NCBI GenBank assembly: GCA_963752565.1
Contig: CAVVZC010000003.1
Coordinates: forward strand, 62,001 to 126,000
Direction of reading: 5' to 3'
DNA length: 64,000 nucleotides
Source of the DNA: UBA11574 sp963752565
Lineage (GTDB): Bacteria; Desulfobacterota; Desulfobacteria; Desulfobacterales; UBA11574
Shown: piece after piece, positions 8,536 through 19,276 of the stretch
Layout of the letters: each line of letters begins with the position of its first letter
How positions within the stretch are numbered: the first letter of the stretch is position 1
Program-made: the position numbers and the translations under genes
Notes under the pieces: model-generated
What the model saw: the letters and a program-made list of their open reading frames with translations, nothing else
Database searches by the model: none
Told to the model about the DNA's origin: nothing

Positions 8536-10704
8536 TCAACGGTCTTTGTCTGTATTGTTCGATGCTTTGAGAATAATCCGGCAGTCGGCCACGGTAGCCC
8601 CTTTCCCTTCTTCGTGGATCATCAGCGGATTAATATCCATTTCGCTGATTTCCGGATGATTCATGACCATATCAGACAAGCTTGCCAGTGCTTTTTCAAT
8701 CACTTCGAGATCCGCCTTGGGTCTGCCTCTAAACCCTTCAAAAAGTTTGAATCCCTTGATTTCATGGATCATGCGCCGGGCTTCGTTCCTGCCGACAGGG
8801 GCCAGGCGAAAGACCACATCCTCAAAAATTTCGACATAGATGCCCCCCAAACCGAACATGAGCAGCGGACCAAATACCGGATAACGATTCATACCCAGAA
8901 TGGTTTCGGTGCCCGGCAGAGCCATTTTTTGAACCAGCACGCCGTCAATGACAGCGCTCGGGTTATATTTAGCCGCGCTGTCGACGATTTGGTTGAACGC
9001 TCTTTTAACCTCTTCTTGATTTCTCAATCCCACCACCACCCCGCCGGCATCGGATTTATGAAGAATCTGCGGTGATACGATTTTCATCACCACCGGGAAA
9101 GTCATATCCGCGGCAATGGCGGCGGCCTCTACCTCGTTTTTGGCAAGCTTTGTCGGCAGTACATGAAATCCATAGCATTTGAGCAGTTCTGTTCCGTCCA
9201 ATTCTCCCAAATGGGTTTTTCCTGCTGAAAGACTCGATTGAATGATCGTTTCAGCCTGATTGCGATCGTGCTGAAATGTAAACTGTGGAAGATGCTTTCG
9301 GTTTAACCATTGAGAATATTTGTAAAGAGCGCCAAAGGCCTTGGCGGCATCCTCCGGAAAATTAAACACGGGATACCCGTGTTCCTGTAGATACTTTATT
9401 CCTGGAGAGACATCAATGATTCCCATAAAGCAGCAGAGAATCGGTTTATTGGATCCTCTGGCAACCCGTACGATACCTTCCGCCGTAGCCAGGGCGTTGG
9501 TCATGGATTGGGGAGTTAAGATCACCAAGGCGCCGTCCACATCTTCATCCTGGATAACCGCAGCCAAGGCGTTTTCATACCGGTCATAGGAAGCATCGCC
9601 AATCACGTCCACAGGATTGTCAAGGTTGGCGGTTTCGGGCAGATGACGTGTCAGCACCTCAATGGTTTTTGTATTAAATCGGGCCAGCTTTAAACCGGAA
9701 GAGACGGTCATGTCGGTGGCCACGATACCCGGGCCACCGGCATTGGTAATGATGGCCACCCGGTTGCCGCGGGGCATTTTTCTTTTCAGTTTGCCCAGAG
9801 CGCTTTCTTCTTTGTAGGCAAAGGCGCCGGCAAAGTCGAAAAGCTCATGAATGGATTCCGCACGAATAATACCTGTCTGCTTGAAAATAGCATCATATAC
9901 CGCCTCTGATCCGGCCAAAGCTCCGGTATGTGACGCGGCCGCCTTGGCACCGGCTTTGGTTCTTCCCGACTTGATCACCAATATCGGCGTGCGCCGATAT
10001 CCGGCGGTGATGGCTTTTGCGGTTTCAATAAAATCGAGTCCTCTGCGAAGTTCTTCCAGGTAGATCATGATGACTTCTGTATTGGGATCTTCGTGTAAGT
10101 AGTGCAAAAGGTCCAGCTCATCCACATCCGCCTTGTTGCCAATGGAGATAAACTTTGAAAAACCGAAATTCCGGTCGGCGGCAAAATCGAGCACAGCGGT
10201 GCACAATGCACCACTTTGGGAAATGAATGAGATTTTGCCCGGAGCCGGCATGCGGGTCGAAAAACTGGCATTTAATCTTATTTCAGGCAAAGGATTTATT
10301 ACCCCCAGGCAGTTCGGACCCACCATTCGAATCCCGGCCTGTTTGCAGATTAAGACAATGCGGTCTTCCAATTCAGCTCCCTCGCCGCCGACTTCGCGAA
10401 ACCCGGCCGAAACGATCACAATGCCTTTCACCCCTATTTCTGCAGCCTCTTGGACAGCCTTAAGGGCCAAATGTGGGGGCAGAATAATCATGGCAAGATC
10501 TATTTGATCGGGAATCTCTTTTATTGTCGGGAAGGCGTGAACGCATAAAATCGATCTGGCCTTTGGATTGACCGGATAAAGGGTTCCCGAGTAACCACCG
10601 CGCAGGATATTGGCAAATATATCATGACCGACTTTACCGGGTGTTGTGGAAGCACCGACAACGGCCACCGATTTCGGTGAGAAAACAGCATCCAGCTCGT
10701 GCAT
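8536..10704 (-). CDS. ADP-forming acetate/acyl-CoA ligase, fused alpha-beta subunits
   Basis: A 722-aa enzyme that interconverts acyl-CoA + ADP + Pi with acid + ATP + CoA. Domain order is a CoA-binding Rossmann domain (VAVVGASTTPGKVGHD near the N-terminus), a succinyl-CoA-synthetase-like domain (SFISQSGALCTAVLDFA) and the catalytic-His segment SHTGALAGSEAVYDA (around residue 260). An ATP-grasp domain follows (VVMKIVSPQILHKSDAGGVV near 550), ending with EMDINPLMIHEEG. An AAGGAGAACAAACA site precedes the ATG. Such fused enzymes make ATP from acyl-CoA in anaerobes or activate acids. The downstream exporter genes give no clear functional link. Confidence 0.92.
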   Translation of the reverse strand: MHELDAVFSPKSVAVVGASTTPGKVGHDIFANILRGGYSGTLYPVNPKARSILCVHAFPTIKEIPDQIDLAMIILPPHLALKAVQEAAEIGVKGIVIVSAGFREVGGEGAELEDRIVLICKQAGIRMVGPNCLGVINPLPEIRLNASFSTRMPAPGKISFISQSGALCTAVLDFAADRNFGFSKFISIGNKADVDELDLLHYLHEDPNTEVIMIYLEELRRGLDFIETAKAITAGYRRTPILVIKSGRTKAGAKAAASHTGALAGSEAVYDAIFKQTGIIRAESIHELFDFAGAFAYKEESALGKLKRKMPRGNRVAIITNAGGPGIVATDMTVSSGLKLARFNTKTIEVLTRHLPETANLDNPVDVIGDASYDRYENALAAVIQDEDVDGALVILTPQSMTNALATAEGIVRVARGSNKPILCCFMGIIDVSPGIKYLQEHGYPVFNFPEDAAKAFGALYKYSQWLNRKHLPQFTFQHDRNQAETIIQSSLSAGKTHLGELDGTELLKCYGFHVLPTKLAKNEVEAAAIAADMTFPVVMKIVSPQILHKSDAGGVVVGLRNQEEVKRAFNQIVDSAAKYNPSAVIDGVLVQKMALPGTETILGMNRYPVFGPLLMFGLGGIYVEIFEDVVFRLAPVGRNEARRMIHEIKGFKLFEGFRGRPKADLEVIEKALASLSDMVMNHPEISEMDINPLMIHEEGKGATVADCRIILKASNNTDKDR

Positions 10705-10739
10705 TGTTTGTTCTCCTTAATTAAATAAAAGATAATATC

Positions 10740-10861
10740 TTTATAAAACGAAAGTGCGGCGCCGCAGTCCTGCGGGTTGTGGTAAAAATTCCAAATACCC
10801 TGTTGCTTACAAAAGCGCAGCTAAAATACCACCATAGCGGGGCTGGCGGGAGTTTTATAAA
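10740..10861. repeat. Palindromic element with 10-bp perfect ends
   Basis: TTTATAAAAC at 10,740-10,749 is the exact complement of GTTTTATAAA at 10,852-10,861. Inside are further nested arms (GTGGTA near 10,779 and TACCAC near 10,828) and a GCGGCGCCGC palindrome. It lies in the leader of the synthetase gene on the minus strand. It may be a miniature mobile element or a structured leader. Confidence 0.6.
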
Positions 10862-10879
10862 ATCGTTGCACGATTTTAT
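10857..10879. promoter_or_regulatory. Short perfect hairpin ATAAAATCG...CGATTTTAT
   Basis: ATAAAATCGT, a 3-base loop, then ACGATTTTAT form a near-perfect palindrome. The same motif with a different loop (CGGTA) occurs at 30,952-30,974 directly before the radical SAM gene. A degraded relative sits at 42,122. All three lie 15-180 bases upstream of minus- or plus-strand start codons. Operator or mRNA hairpin are both possible. Confidence 0.45.
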
Positions 10880-10944
10880 TTAAAGAATAATAAAGGAAGG
10901 CGATATTGGTGTCAAATTGAATCGGAATATATTTACGAGAACCA

Positions 10945-11147
10945 TTTACAAGCCATCTCAAAAATACAGATTACGTTCAAAAGCAAGTTAAGCTTTGCGA
11001 AATCCCGACATTCGGGAGCGCGACCCGATGAAAAAGCGGAGCATACAGGAGAGTATGTGAGCATTTTGAAGAGGCTCGTTGTAAATCCCGTCATGCGGGG
11101 CAACACCGTAATTGGACGTTAGATGTTTATTTGAGATGGCTTGTAAA
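10945..11147. repeat. Palindromic repeat with conserved core, TTTACAAGCC ends
   Basis: The terminal arms are TTTACAAGCCATCTCAAAAA and its complement at 11,128-11,147. The core (GCTTTGCGAAATCCCG, then AAAAAGCGGAGCATAC, a 4-base spacer and GTATGTGAG) is almost identical to the reverse complement of the element at 45,068-45,247, which has different terminal arms. Confidence 0.85.
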
Positions 11148-11190
11148 AAGAGGGAGTTGAAACAAATCCCCATATACCTTGCACAGAAAA

Positions 11191-11219
11191 CTGGGCAGGG
11201 GCGCACATTTTTCTGTGCA
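11191..11219. promoter_or_regulatory. 29-nt tripartite TGTGCA motif, copy 1
   Basis: Reads CTGGGCA, four bases, CGCACA, TTTTTC, TGTGCA. Copies of identical length and layout lie at 21,947-21,975 and 53,996-54,024. Here an upstream TGCACAGAAAA (11,180-11,190) also makes a perfect 11-bp inverted pair with TTTTCTGTGCA. It lies 175 bp upstream of the sigma-54 promoter at 11,394, a distance normal for an enhancer site. The TGTGC-N6-GCACA half-site spacing equals that of CRP/FNR-family operators. Confidence 0.6.
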
Positions 11220-11393
11220 TTTTCATCTTTTTTCTTCTTCCGTAAATTCTTTTCGTCTTATCTCATTCATCCATTTTTTAAAATACTGCATTTTTTATAG
11301 AATCGACTGAGCCCTTTTCAATCCAGATAGTAAGTGATTTTCACGCTCAATCAACTCTTTTCAAGTACTGCTTGCTTAGAAAAAAACCTCCTT

Positions 11394-11410
11394 TTGGCAC
11401 GAGTGTTGCT
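11394..11410 (+). promoter_or_regulatory. Consensus sigma-54 promoter of the giant secreted-protein gene
   Basis: TTGGCACG, four bases, TTGCT matches the -24/-12 consensus (TGGCACG-N4-TTGCW) at every conserved position, with exactly ten bases between the GG and the GC. It is 150 bp upstream of the ATG at 11,561 on the correct strand. By known biology, RpoN-dependent promoters need an activator ATPase bound upstream; the dyad at 11,180-11,219 is the obvious candidate site. Confidence 0.8.
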
Positions 11411-11560
11411 AAATTGTGGTGGAATAATCATGAGGTTTCAAAAGCGCCTTTGTCGAAATATTTACCGTTCGAATCCGGCATTCGCTCTATGGTGAATCAC
11501 GGTTTAAAAGTATCCCTCAATACATTTCTATTACGACTTTAGTTTAGCGATGGAGAAAAA

Positions 11561-14500
11561 ATGATGCACAAAAAAATCACCAGACCAAAATGTATCACGC
11601 GGGTCATCATTGTTTTAACCTTTGCAGTGATTTTTTCATCATCAGCCATATGTGTTGCTTCTGACGGAATTTTGCAGGTGACCATAGATAAAAGCGCTCA
11701 GAACCCGATTGTTGGAATTCCGGTGTATCTGTTCAACGAAAGCGGATCATATCTGGGTCAACATCAGACCACCGATTCAGACGGAAAAGTGGAATTTAAT
11801 CTCTTCGAGGGAACCTACAAGATCCGGGTGGATTATCTCGGGTATCGATTCTGGAGCCCGGTCTATGCGATAAATGGCAACCTGTCCGAGACTCTCACCA
11901 TTTCCCACCAGGATGTGACCCTAACCGTCCAGGGCGATTATCCTTCACCTGAACCCATTTCCAACATACCGGTTTATTTGTTCAACGAGGCGGGTTCGTA
12001 TTTGAGCCAGAACCGGACCACGGACACCAGCGGCCAGGTGGTTTTTAATCTTCCTGAACAGTCCTACAAGGTGCGGGCCGACTATATGGGCCAAAAGTTC
12101 TGGTCGGATTCTTTTACCTGGCAGGATACTACGGTGATCGTGCCCATGGCCGATGCTGAAATTACGGTCACCAGTGCCGGAGCCCCTGTGGAAGGGGTGA
12201 ACGTGTATGTGTTTACCGCGTCAGGCAGCTATCTATCCTTAAACGGTGCCACCAATGCCGACGGCAAGGTGACCTTTCACGTGCCTGCCGGTGATTACAA
12301 GTTCAGGGCGGATTATCAAGGCAGCCAGTACTGGAGCGATCCTGCAACACTTACAGCAGGGCAGGTGAATTCCGTGGGGATTTCCACGGGCGGCGGCACT
12401 TTGGCCTTTGCCGTCTTAAAAGGTCCTGGTGATCCGCTATCCTATGTCAATTGCTATGTGTTCAGCGAGACTGGAAGCTACTCGGCATGAGCGATACCAC
12501 GGATGCAGACAGGTCTGGTTTCTTTTAATCTGGCAGATGGTACTTACAAGATCCGTGTGGATTATCTGGGATATCAGTTCTGGAGCCCGGTCTATACGAT
12601 AAATGGCAATCTGTCCGAGACTCTCACCATTGCCCACCAGGATGTGACCCTTACCGTCCAGGGCGATTATCCTTCACCTGAACCCATTTCCAACATACCG
12701 GTTTATTTGTTCAACGAGGCGGGTTCGTATTTGAGCCAGAACCGGACCACGGACACCAGCGGCCAGGTGGTTTTTAATCTTCCTGAACAGTCTTACAAGG
12801 TGCGGGCCGATTATCTGGGCCAACAGTTCTGGTCAGATCCTTTTACCTGGCAGGACACTACGTGTGACGTGCCCATGGCCGATGCTGAAATTACGGTCAC
12901 CAGTGCCGGAGCACCTGTGGAAGGGGTGAACGTGTATGTGTTTACCGCGTCAGGCAGATATTTATCTCTAAACAGTGCCACCAATGCCGACGGCAAGGTG
13001 ACCTTTCACGTGCCTGCGGGTGATTACAAGTTCAGGGCCGATTATCAAGGCAGCCAGTACTGGAGCGATCCTGCAACACTTACGTCCGGACAGGTCAATC
13101 CGATCAATGTCTTGACCGGCGGCGGTGGTTTTACCTTTACGGTTTTAAAAGGTCCGGGAATGCCCCTAACTGATGTCAATTGCTATGTGTTCAGCGAATC
13201 CGGGAGCTATCTGAACATGAGCGAAGCCACGGATGCAGGCGGTCTGGTTTCCTTTAATCTGGCGGACGGGACTTACAAGATCCGGGTGGATTATCTGGGA
13301 TACCAGTTCTGGAGCCCGGTCTATGCGATAAATGGTAACCTTTCCGAGACCTTTACCATTATCCACCAGGATGTGACCATTACCGTACAAAGAAATTACC
13401 CATCACCTGAGCCGCTTTCCGGAGTGCCGGTCTATCTGTTTACTGAAGGCGACGCCTATGTGAGCCAGAACCAGACCACGGACGCCAACGGCCAGGTGGT
13501 GTTTAATCTTCCCGAACAATCTTACAAGATTCGGGCCGATTACCTGGGCCAGAAGTTCTGGTCGAATCCTTTTACCTGGCAGAACACTGCACTCACAATA
13601 AATCAGGGAATGGCCTCTGTCCATGTGGTTCGATCAGGTAGTGATGTGGCCGGCGCAAAGGTCTTTCTATTCAGTGAATCCGGTGCTTATCTTGGGAGGA
13701 GTCAAACAACCAATGAATCGGGAGTAGCCGAGTTTCTCCTGCCGAACACTTCGTTTAAATTCCGAATTGATGAAGGCGGGAATCAGTATTGGAGTCCGGT
13801 AGTAACTATCCAAGCCGGCACAGTAAACAACGTAGAGGTCGATATTTCTCCGGTTACAGTAAACATAAACGCCGATCCTGAAAACATTCAGCAAGGGGGG
13901 GCCTCAACACTTATCTGGAGTTCAACAGGGGCCGATGCTTGTGTCATCGAACCGGGCATCGGTACTGTAGATGTCAATGGTTCCATCCAGGTTTCTCCAA
14001 GTGCTACAACCACTTACACAATTACAGCTACAGGACCTGGAGGGAGTGCCACAGGCAGCGTCACTGTAGGCGTGAACGCCTTACCTCCTTTTTCAATGAT
14101 TGAAATTTCAGCCGATGATCTGGCTGCAGGGGACAATTTTGGCCAGTCGGTATCTCTCAGTGGTGACTATTTTATTGTAGGTGCTCCTAACGACGATGAT
14201 GGTGGAGAAAGTTCAGGTGCTGCCTATGTTTTCAATCGTCAAGAAACGACCTGGACTCAACTGACCAAACTAACAGCCAATGATGCAGCTGCGAATGATT
14301 ATTTTGGATGGTCCGTTTCCTTCAGCGGTGATTATGCCATTGTCGGTGCGTATGGCGACGATGATGGCGGTATCGATTCCGGTTCAGCATATATCTTCAA
14401 AAGAGAAGGAACGGCATGGACTCAACTGACCAAACTAACGGCGAATGATGCAGCTGCAAATGATTATTTTGGATGGTCTGTGTCCATCAGTGGTGACTAT

Positions 14501-17500
14501 GCCATTGTGGGGGCCTATGGCGATGATGTCGGAGGGATTGATTCCGGTGCTGCCTATATATATAAGCGCGAGGGAACATCCTGGATTCAGATGGCCAAAG
14601 TCAAAGCCAACGATGCAGCTGCATATGATTATTTCGGATGTTCGGTATCCCTTAGCAGCGACTATGCCATTGTGGGAGCGTATGGCGACGATGACGGCGG
14701 AGAAAGTTCTGGCTCTGCATATATTCTCGATGGCCAGGGTGGACAGACCAAAATCACAGCCGGCGATGCCCAAGCAAATGATTACTTCGGATGGTCAGTG
14801 GACATCAGCGGCAATCATGCGATTGTGGGTGCTTATGGTGACGACGATGCCGGGATCGATTCAGGCGCAGCCTATGTATTCACCACTTCTTCACCCTGGA
14901 CTGAGCAGGCCAAACTAATCGACAGCGATGCCGGGGCAGGTGCCCTTTTCGGATGGTCTGTTGCCGTTGATGTTATCATTAGTGAACAACAAGAAGCTCA
15001 GGATAGGGTTTACATCGCGGTAGGTGCCCCTGGTTACTATACCGAAGAAAGCCAGCCAGGGGCGATCTTAACGTTCAGTTTCGATGGTGAGATCTATACT
15101 TTATATAGCAAAATGATTATAAGCGATATGGTGGAAAGCTATGAGTATTTCGGACGGTCTGTTGATACAAGCAATGGCACCATCATCGTAGGTGCGCCTC
15201 GTAGCGACATTGCCGGACAAGACTCAGGTTCAGCCAGTATTTTCTCGTCGCTTTGCACCGTAAATTTGAGCGCTGAGCCTGAAATCATTCAGATCGGTGA
15301 GTCTTCCACTTTGACCTGGGGTTCAACCAATGCAGACAGCCTCGGCATAGACCAGGGTATTGGGGCGGTATCTGCCAGCGGTTCTTTGACGGTTTCCCCT
15401 CAGCAGACAACCACTTATACCATTACGGCAACCGGTTTTGGCGGAACGTTCACGGAAAAAGCGACCGTCTATGTTAATGACCCTTCTGTTCCGCCTTTTG
15501 TGGACATATCAGCAGATCCTGACAGTATATATGTGGGCGGAAATCTTACCTTGACTTGGATTTCGACCAATACAGAGTCCTGTGTGATTGAGCCGGATAT
15601 CGGCGCTGTGGATATCAATGGGTCCATACAGGTTTCGCCGGATGTAACGACAACCTACACAATTACAGCGACTGGTCCTATAGGCACCGTCACCGATAGT
15701 GTTACCGTTACCGTGAACTCTCCATTTTCTTTTTCAGAAGATAAACTTACGGCCAGTGATGCTTCAGACTTTGGCTATTTCGGAAATTCCGTATCCATTT
15801 ATGATGATACCGCTATTGTGGGTGATAGCAGTGCCGTCAACGATGGAATCCAGTCGGGTGCGGCTTATATTTTCAAACATGAAGGATCTGTCTGGATTGA
15901 GCAGGCTAAGCTCATTGCCGGCGATGGCGAAGAATGGGACTTTTTCGGGAGTTCCGTGTCCATTTATGGCGATTACGCCATTGTAGGTGCTGATCAGATA
16001 AGCTCGGCAGGAGCGGCCTATGTATTCAAGCGAGAGGGATCAGTTTGGACTGAACAAGCCAAACTCACCGCCAGTGGTTCCGAAGATTTCGGAGTGTCTG
16101 TATCTGTTAATGGAGACTATGCCATTGTAGGTGATGATGCCGACGATGGTTACGGATACTATTCGGGTGCCGCTTATATTTTCAAGCGTGAGGGAACGAC
16201 CTGGATTCAGCAAGCCAAACTCACTGCCAGTGATGCCAAAGCCTGGGCCTCTTTCGGATATTCTGTATCTATTTATGGTGATTATGCCATTGTGGGTGAT
16301 ATTAACGTTAATGATGCCGGGACTTCAAATTGTGCCGCTTATATATTCAAACGTGAGGGATCTTCATGGATCGAGCAGGCTAAACTCTTTGTCCAGGGTT
16401 TTTCGGAAGACGGTAGCTCCGTATCCATTTACAAAGACTATGCTATTGTGGGGACCAATTACAGCATTCATGGGGGCATCTACCAAGGCGCAGCGTTTAT
16501 TTTCAAGCGTGATGGTTCTGTCTGGGACGAACAGGCTAAACTTATTGCCGGCGATCCTACAGAAGATAACTTTTTCGGAAGCTCCGTGTCCATATACAAG
16601 GACTATGCCGTTGTAGGCGCCTCTGGTAATTATGAAAATGGAAGCTATATTGGCGCTGCTTATATTTTCGAACGTGAGGGGTCTGTCTGGTCTGAGCAAA
16701 ACAAACTTACCGCAAGCGATGCAGACCAGTGGCCCATTTGCGATAACATATGGGACGACTGCGCAGGATTCGGACAAGCCGTAGCCTTACATGGCGGCAA
16801 TACCATTATCGGTGCCGGTTTTGCTGCTACAGACGGAATTGAGTCAGGTGCGGCTTATATTTATTCAATTCCCACTGTTACTGTCGAATTAAACGTCGAT
16901 CCATCAAATATAATGGCAGGAGAATCTTTAACACTCTCATGGAATTCGAATCAGGCAAGTTCCTGTGTGATTGAACCCGGTATTGGCACTGTGGATGTCA
17001 ATGGATCGATTACGGTCTCTCCTACCGAAACCATCACGTACACCATCACAGCCACAGGCCCTTCCGGCATCAGCACGGATAGTGTGATCGTTAATGTTGT
17101 AAATCCTTCGATCTCTCCAACAGTAAATCTTAATGCTGCACCAGCTGCGATTCAATGGCGAAGAGCGGCCATCCTCTCTTGGACCTCAGCAAATGCAAAC
17201 TCCGCAACCATAGACCAGGGTATCGGGAATGTCGATCCAAACGGATCTTTGGAAGTTTCACCCACCGAGACCACTACATACGCCATCACGGTTACGGGTC
17301 CTGCCGGATCAGCCACAAAAAATATTACCGTTGCAGTATCTTATCCTATACCTTCTGTAAGTATCAGCGCTGATTCTAATGTTATTGTTCCGGAGGTGCC
17401 GATCACGCTGTCCTGGATAGCTACCGATGCGAGCACTTGCATCATTGAACCCGGAATCGGCCCTGTGGACCTGATGGGGTCGATATCGGTATTGCCTTCA

Positions 17501-18658
17501 CAGAGCACTACCTTTACCATAACTGCAATGAATCCTGGTGCGTCTGCCACAGATAGCGTTACAGTGTCTCTGCCTGAAGAACCATGGGTGGAAATTTCCG
17601 CGAGTCCGAGTGTGATTTTACAGGGTGAATCTTCCACCCTGACCTGGAGTTCAACCAATGCAAATTCCTGCTGGATCAACCCCGATATCGGTTCGGTTGA
17701 TCTCAATGGCTCGCTTGCGGTTTCTCCGGATGAGACCACCACTTATTACATTTATGCAGAAGGTCCCGGCGGACAGGTGACAGACAGCGTAACAATAAAC
17801 GTAACTTCACCGGTTATGCTCCAGATCACTTCTCCCGTGCATATGCAGACCATTGCCCGGGCTGACATCATGGTGGAAGGAACAATTTCCAACACTCTTG
17901 GCAACGAAACCGGGGTGACGGTGAACGGCCAGGCGGCTATTGTATTTAACGATCATTTTGTCGCCAACCATGTTCCCTTGCAGGAAGGTGAAAATACCAT
18001 TACAGTTACAGGAACCGACAGCCAGGGCTATACGGCTACGACAGAAATTACGGTCTATGCGCAGACCACCGGTGATCATATCAGCATCACCGCTGATACC
18101 GAATCCGGTGTGTCGCCCTTTGAGACTACCTTACAGGTCGAAGGCACATTCAGCTTCTTACAGGAGCCGACCATTACGCCTTCCGGGCCGGATACTGTCG
18201 ATCCTATGGAAAGCTTGGGTGATGCTCAATACCGTGTAGGGATGACCACGCCGGGGATCTATTACTTTACCGCCGAGACGACCGATGATCAGAGCAATAC
18301 CTATACGGACACTATTGCTGTTGTTGTTCTTGATCAGGCGCAACTGGATGCATTGCTAAAAGCCAAGTGGAATGCTATGAAAACGGCATTGATAAACGAG
18401 GATATTGAGAAAGCCCTGAGTTCAATCGAACAACACTCAAGGGAAACTTACCAGGACATTTTTAATGCCCTCGGTACAAGCTATATGTCAACCGTAGCGG
18501 GTAATATGCAAAATATACAGATGATTTACGCACGCAACGGTCTTGCCAAATACAGGATTAGAAGAAACCAAGATATTAACGGAGATCAATACACAATAAC
18601 TTACTACATTTATTTCCAAATAAATGAACATGGTGTGTGGAAGATTAGGGCATTTTAA
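11561..18658 (+). pseudogene. Giant secreted protein: PEGA-like repeats, two FG-GAP propellers, Ig-like domains (one internal stop)
   Basis: A ~2365-codon gene read in one frame at both ends. The N-terminus is a signal peptide (hydrophobic segment before AICVAS). Nine ~80-residue carboxypeptidase-regulatory/PEGA-like repeats follow (IPVYLFNESGSYL, FWSPV), then an Ig-like domain (STLIWSSTGADACVIEPGIG). Next are seven FG-GAP repeats (DYFGWSVSISGDYAIVGAYG), two Ig-like domains, seven more FG-GAP repeats, and four Ig-like domains. A Glucodextranase-B-like and a PKD-like domain and a ~100-residue helical tail complete it. A TGA at 12,488-12,490 interrupts repeat four. Comparison with the copy at 13,190 shows a one-base loss near 12,482 and a one-base gain near 12,512, so only ~30 bases are out of frame. 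It lies in a 729-bp tandem duplication, so an assembly or sequencing error is likely; otherwise translation could restart at 12,503. A surface adhesin or propeller scaffold role is inference. Confidence 0.8.
11932..13390. repeat. Tandem 729-bp coding duplication inside the giant gene
   Basis: The sequence beginning at 11,932 (GGGCGATTATCCTTCACC) recurs at 12,661 with very few differences, and a more diverged third unit begins at about 13,390. The offset of 729 bases is 243 codons, so the repeat carries three PEGA-like domains per unit. Near-identity implies recent duplication or ongoing recombination. Confidence 0.85.
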
Positions 18659-18709
18659 GCAAAGTTTTATGTATACAACGGACTATACTTTATGAATTGA
18701 AAGGAGATT

Positions 18710-19270
18710 ATGGTGAAGAGAATTATTCTTCTAATTATAGCCCTGTTTTTACTCAACATTCCCCTTGGTTGTACACCAGTCCGATATGAAAATGATTACA
18801 AGGGAAAGATCATTGATGCTGATACGGGGAAACCGGTTGAAGGAGTAGTTGTTCTTGGCGTGTGGTTCAAGGCCTATCCAACCCCTGGAGGTGCATCACA
18901 TGAGTTTTATGATGCAAGAGAAGCGGTAACAGATAAAAACGGGAAATTCTCTATTCATGGAATGGGATTATTGATACTCAGCGGTATCGTGCCAATGGAC
19001 GTACTGATATTCAAAGCTGGATATGAGTACATCGGTATAGGACCATGGCGATCATTCAAAATAGATGACATTTTAAAGAAGAAGGTTAGGTGGGAAGGCG
19101 TTATGGCGATTATACCTTTGAAGAAATTAACAATAAATGAGCGCAAGAAAATTGGAGATCCGAGATGGACTCTTTCAGCTCAGATTCCTGTTGGAAAAAT
19201 TAAACTGATGTTAGGCGAGATTAATAATGATAGAAGGGAAAGAGGTCTGAAAACCAACATTGAGAGGTAA
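18710..19270 (+). CDS. Lipoprotein with carboxypeptidase-regulatory-like domain
   Basis: A 186-aa protein with a good ribosome site (GAAAGGAGATT, then ATG). It has a lipoprotein signal peptide whose lipobox is PLGC at residues 18-21. The mature part begins with the pattern of CarboxypepD_reg domains (GKIIDADTGKPVEGVVVLGVW, then TDKNGKFSIHGMG). The C-terminal ~60 residues are basic and unassigned. It sits 51 bases after the giant gene and 6 bases before the phospholipase-like gene, all on the same strand, so the three probably form one sigma-54-controlled unit. It may anchor or chaperone its neighbours at the envelope; this is inference. Confidence 0.8.
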   Translation: MVKRIILLIIALFLLNIPLGCTPVRYENDYKGKIIDADTGKPVEGVVVLGVWFKAYPTPGGASHEFYDAREAVTDKNGKFSIHGMGLLILSGIVPMDVLIFKAGYEYIGIGPWRSFKIDDILKKKVRWEGVMAIIPLKKLTINERKKIGDPRWTLSAQIPVGKIKLMLGEINNDRRERGLKTNIER

Positions 19271-19276
19271 CAAGGT

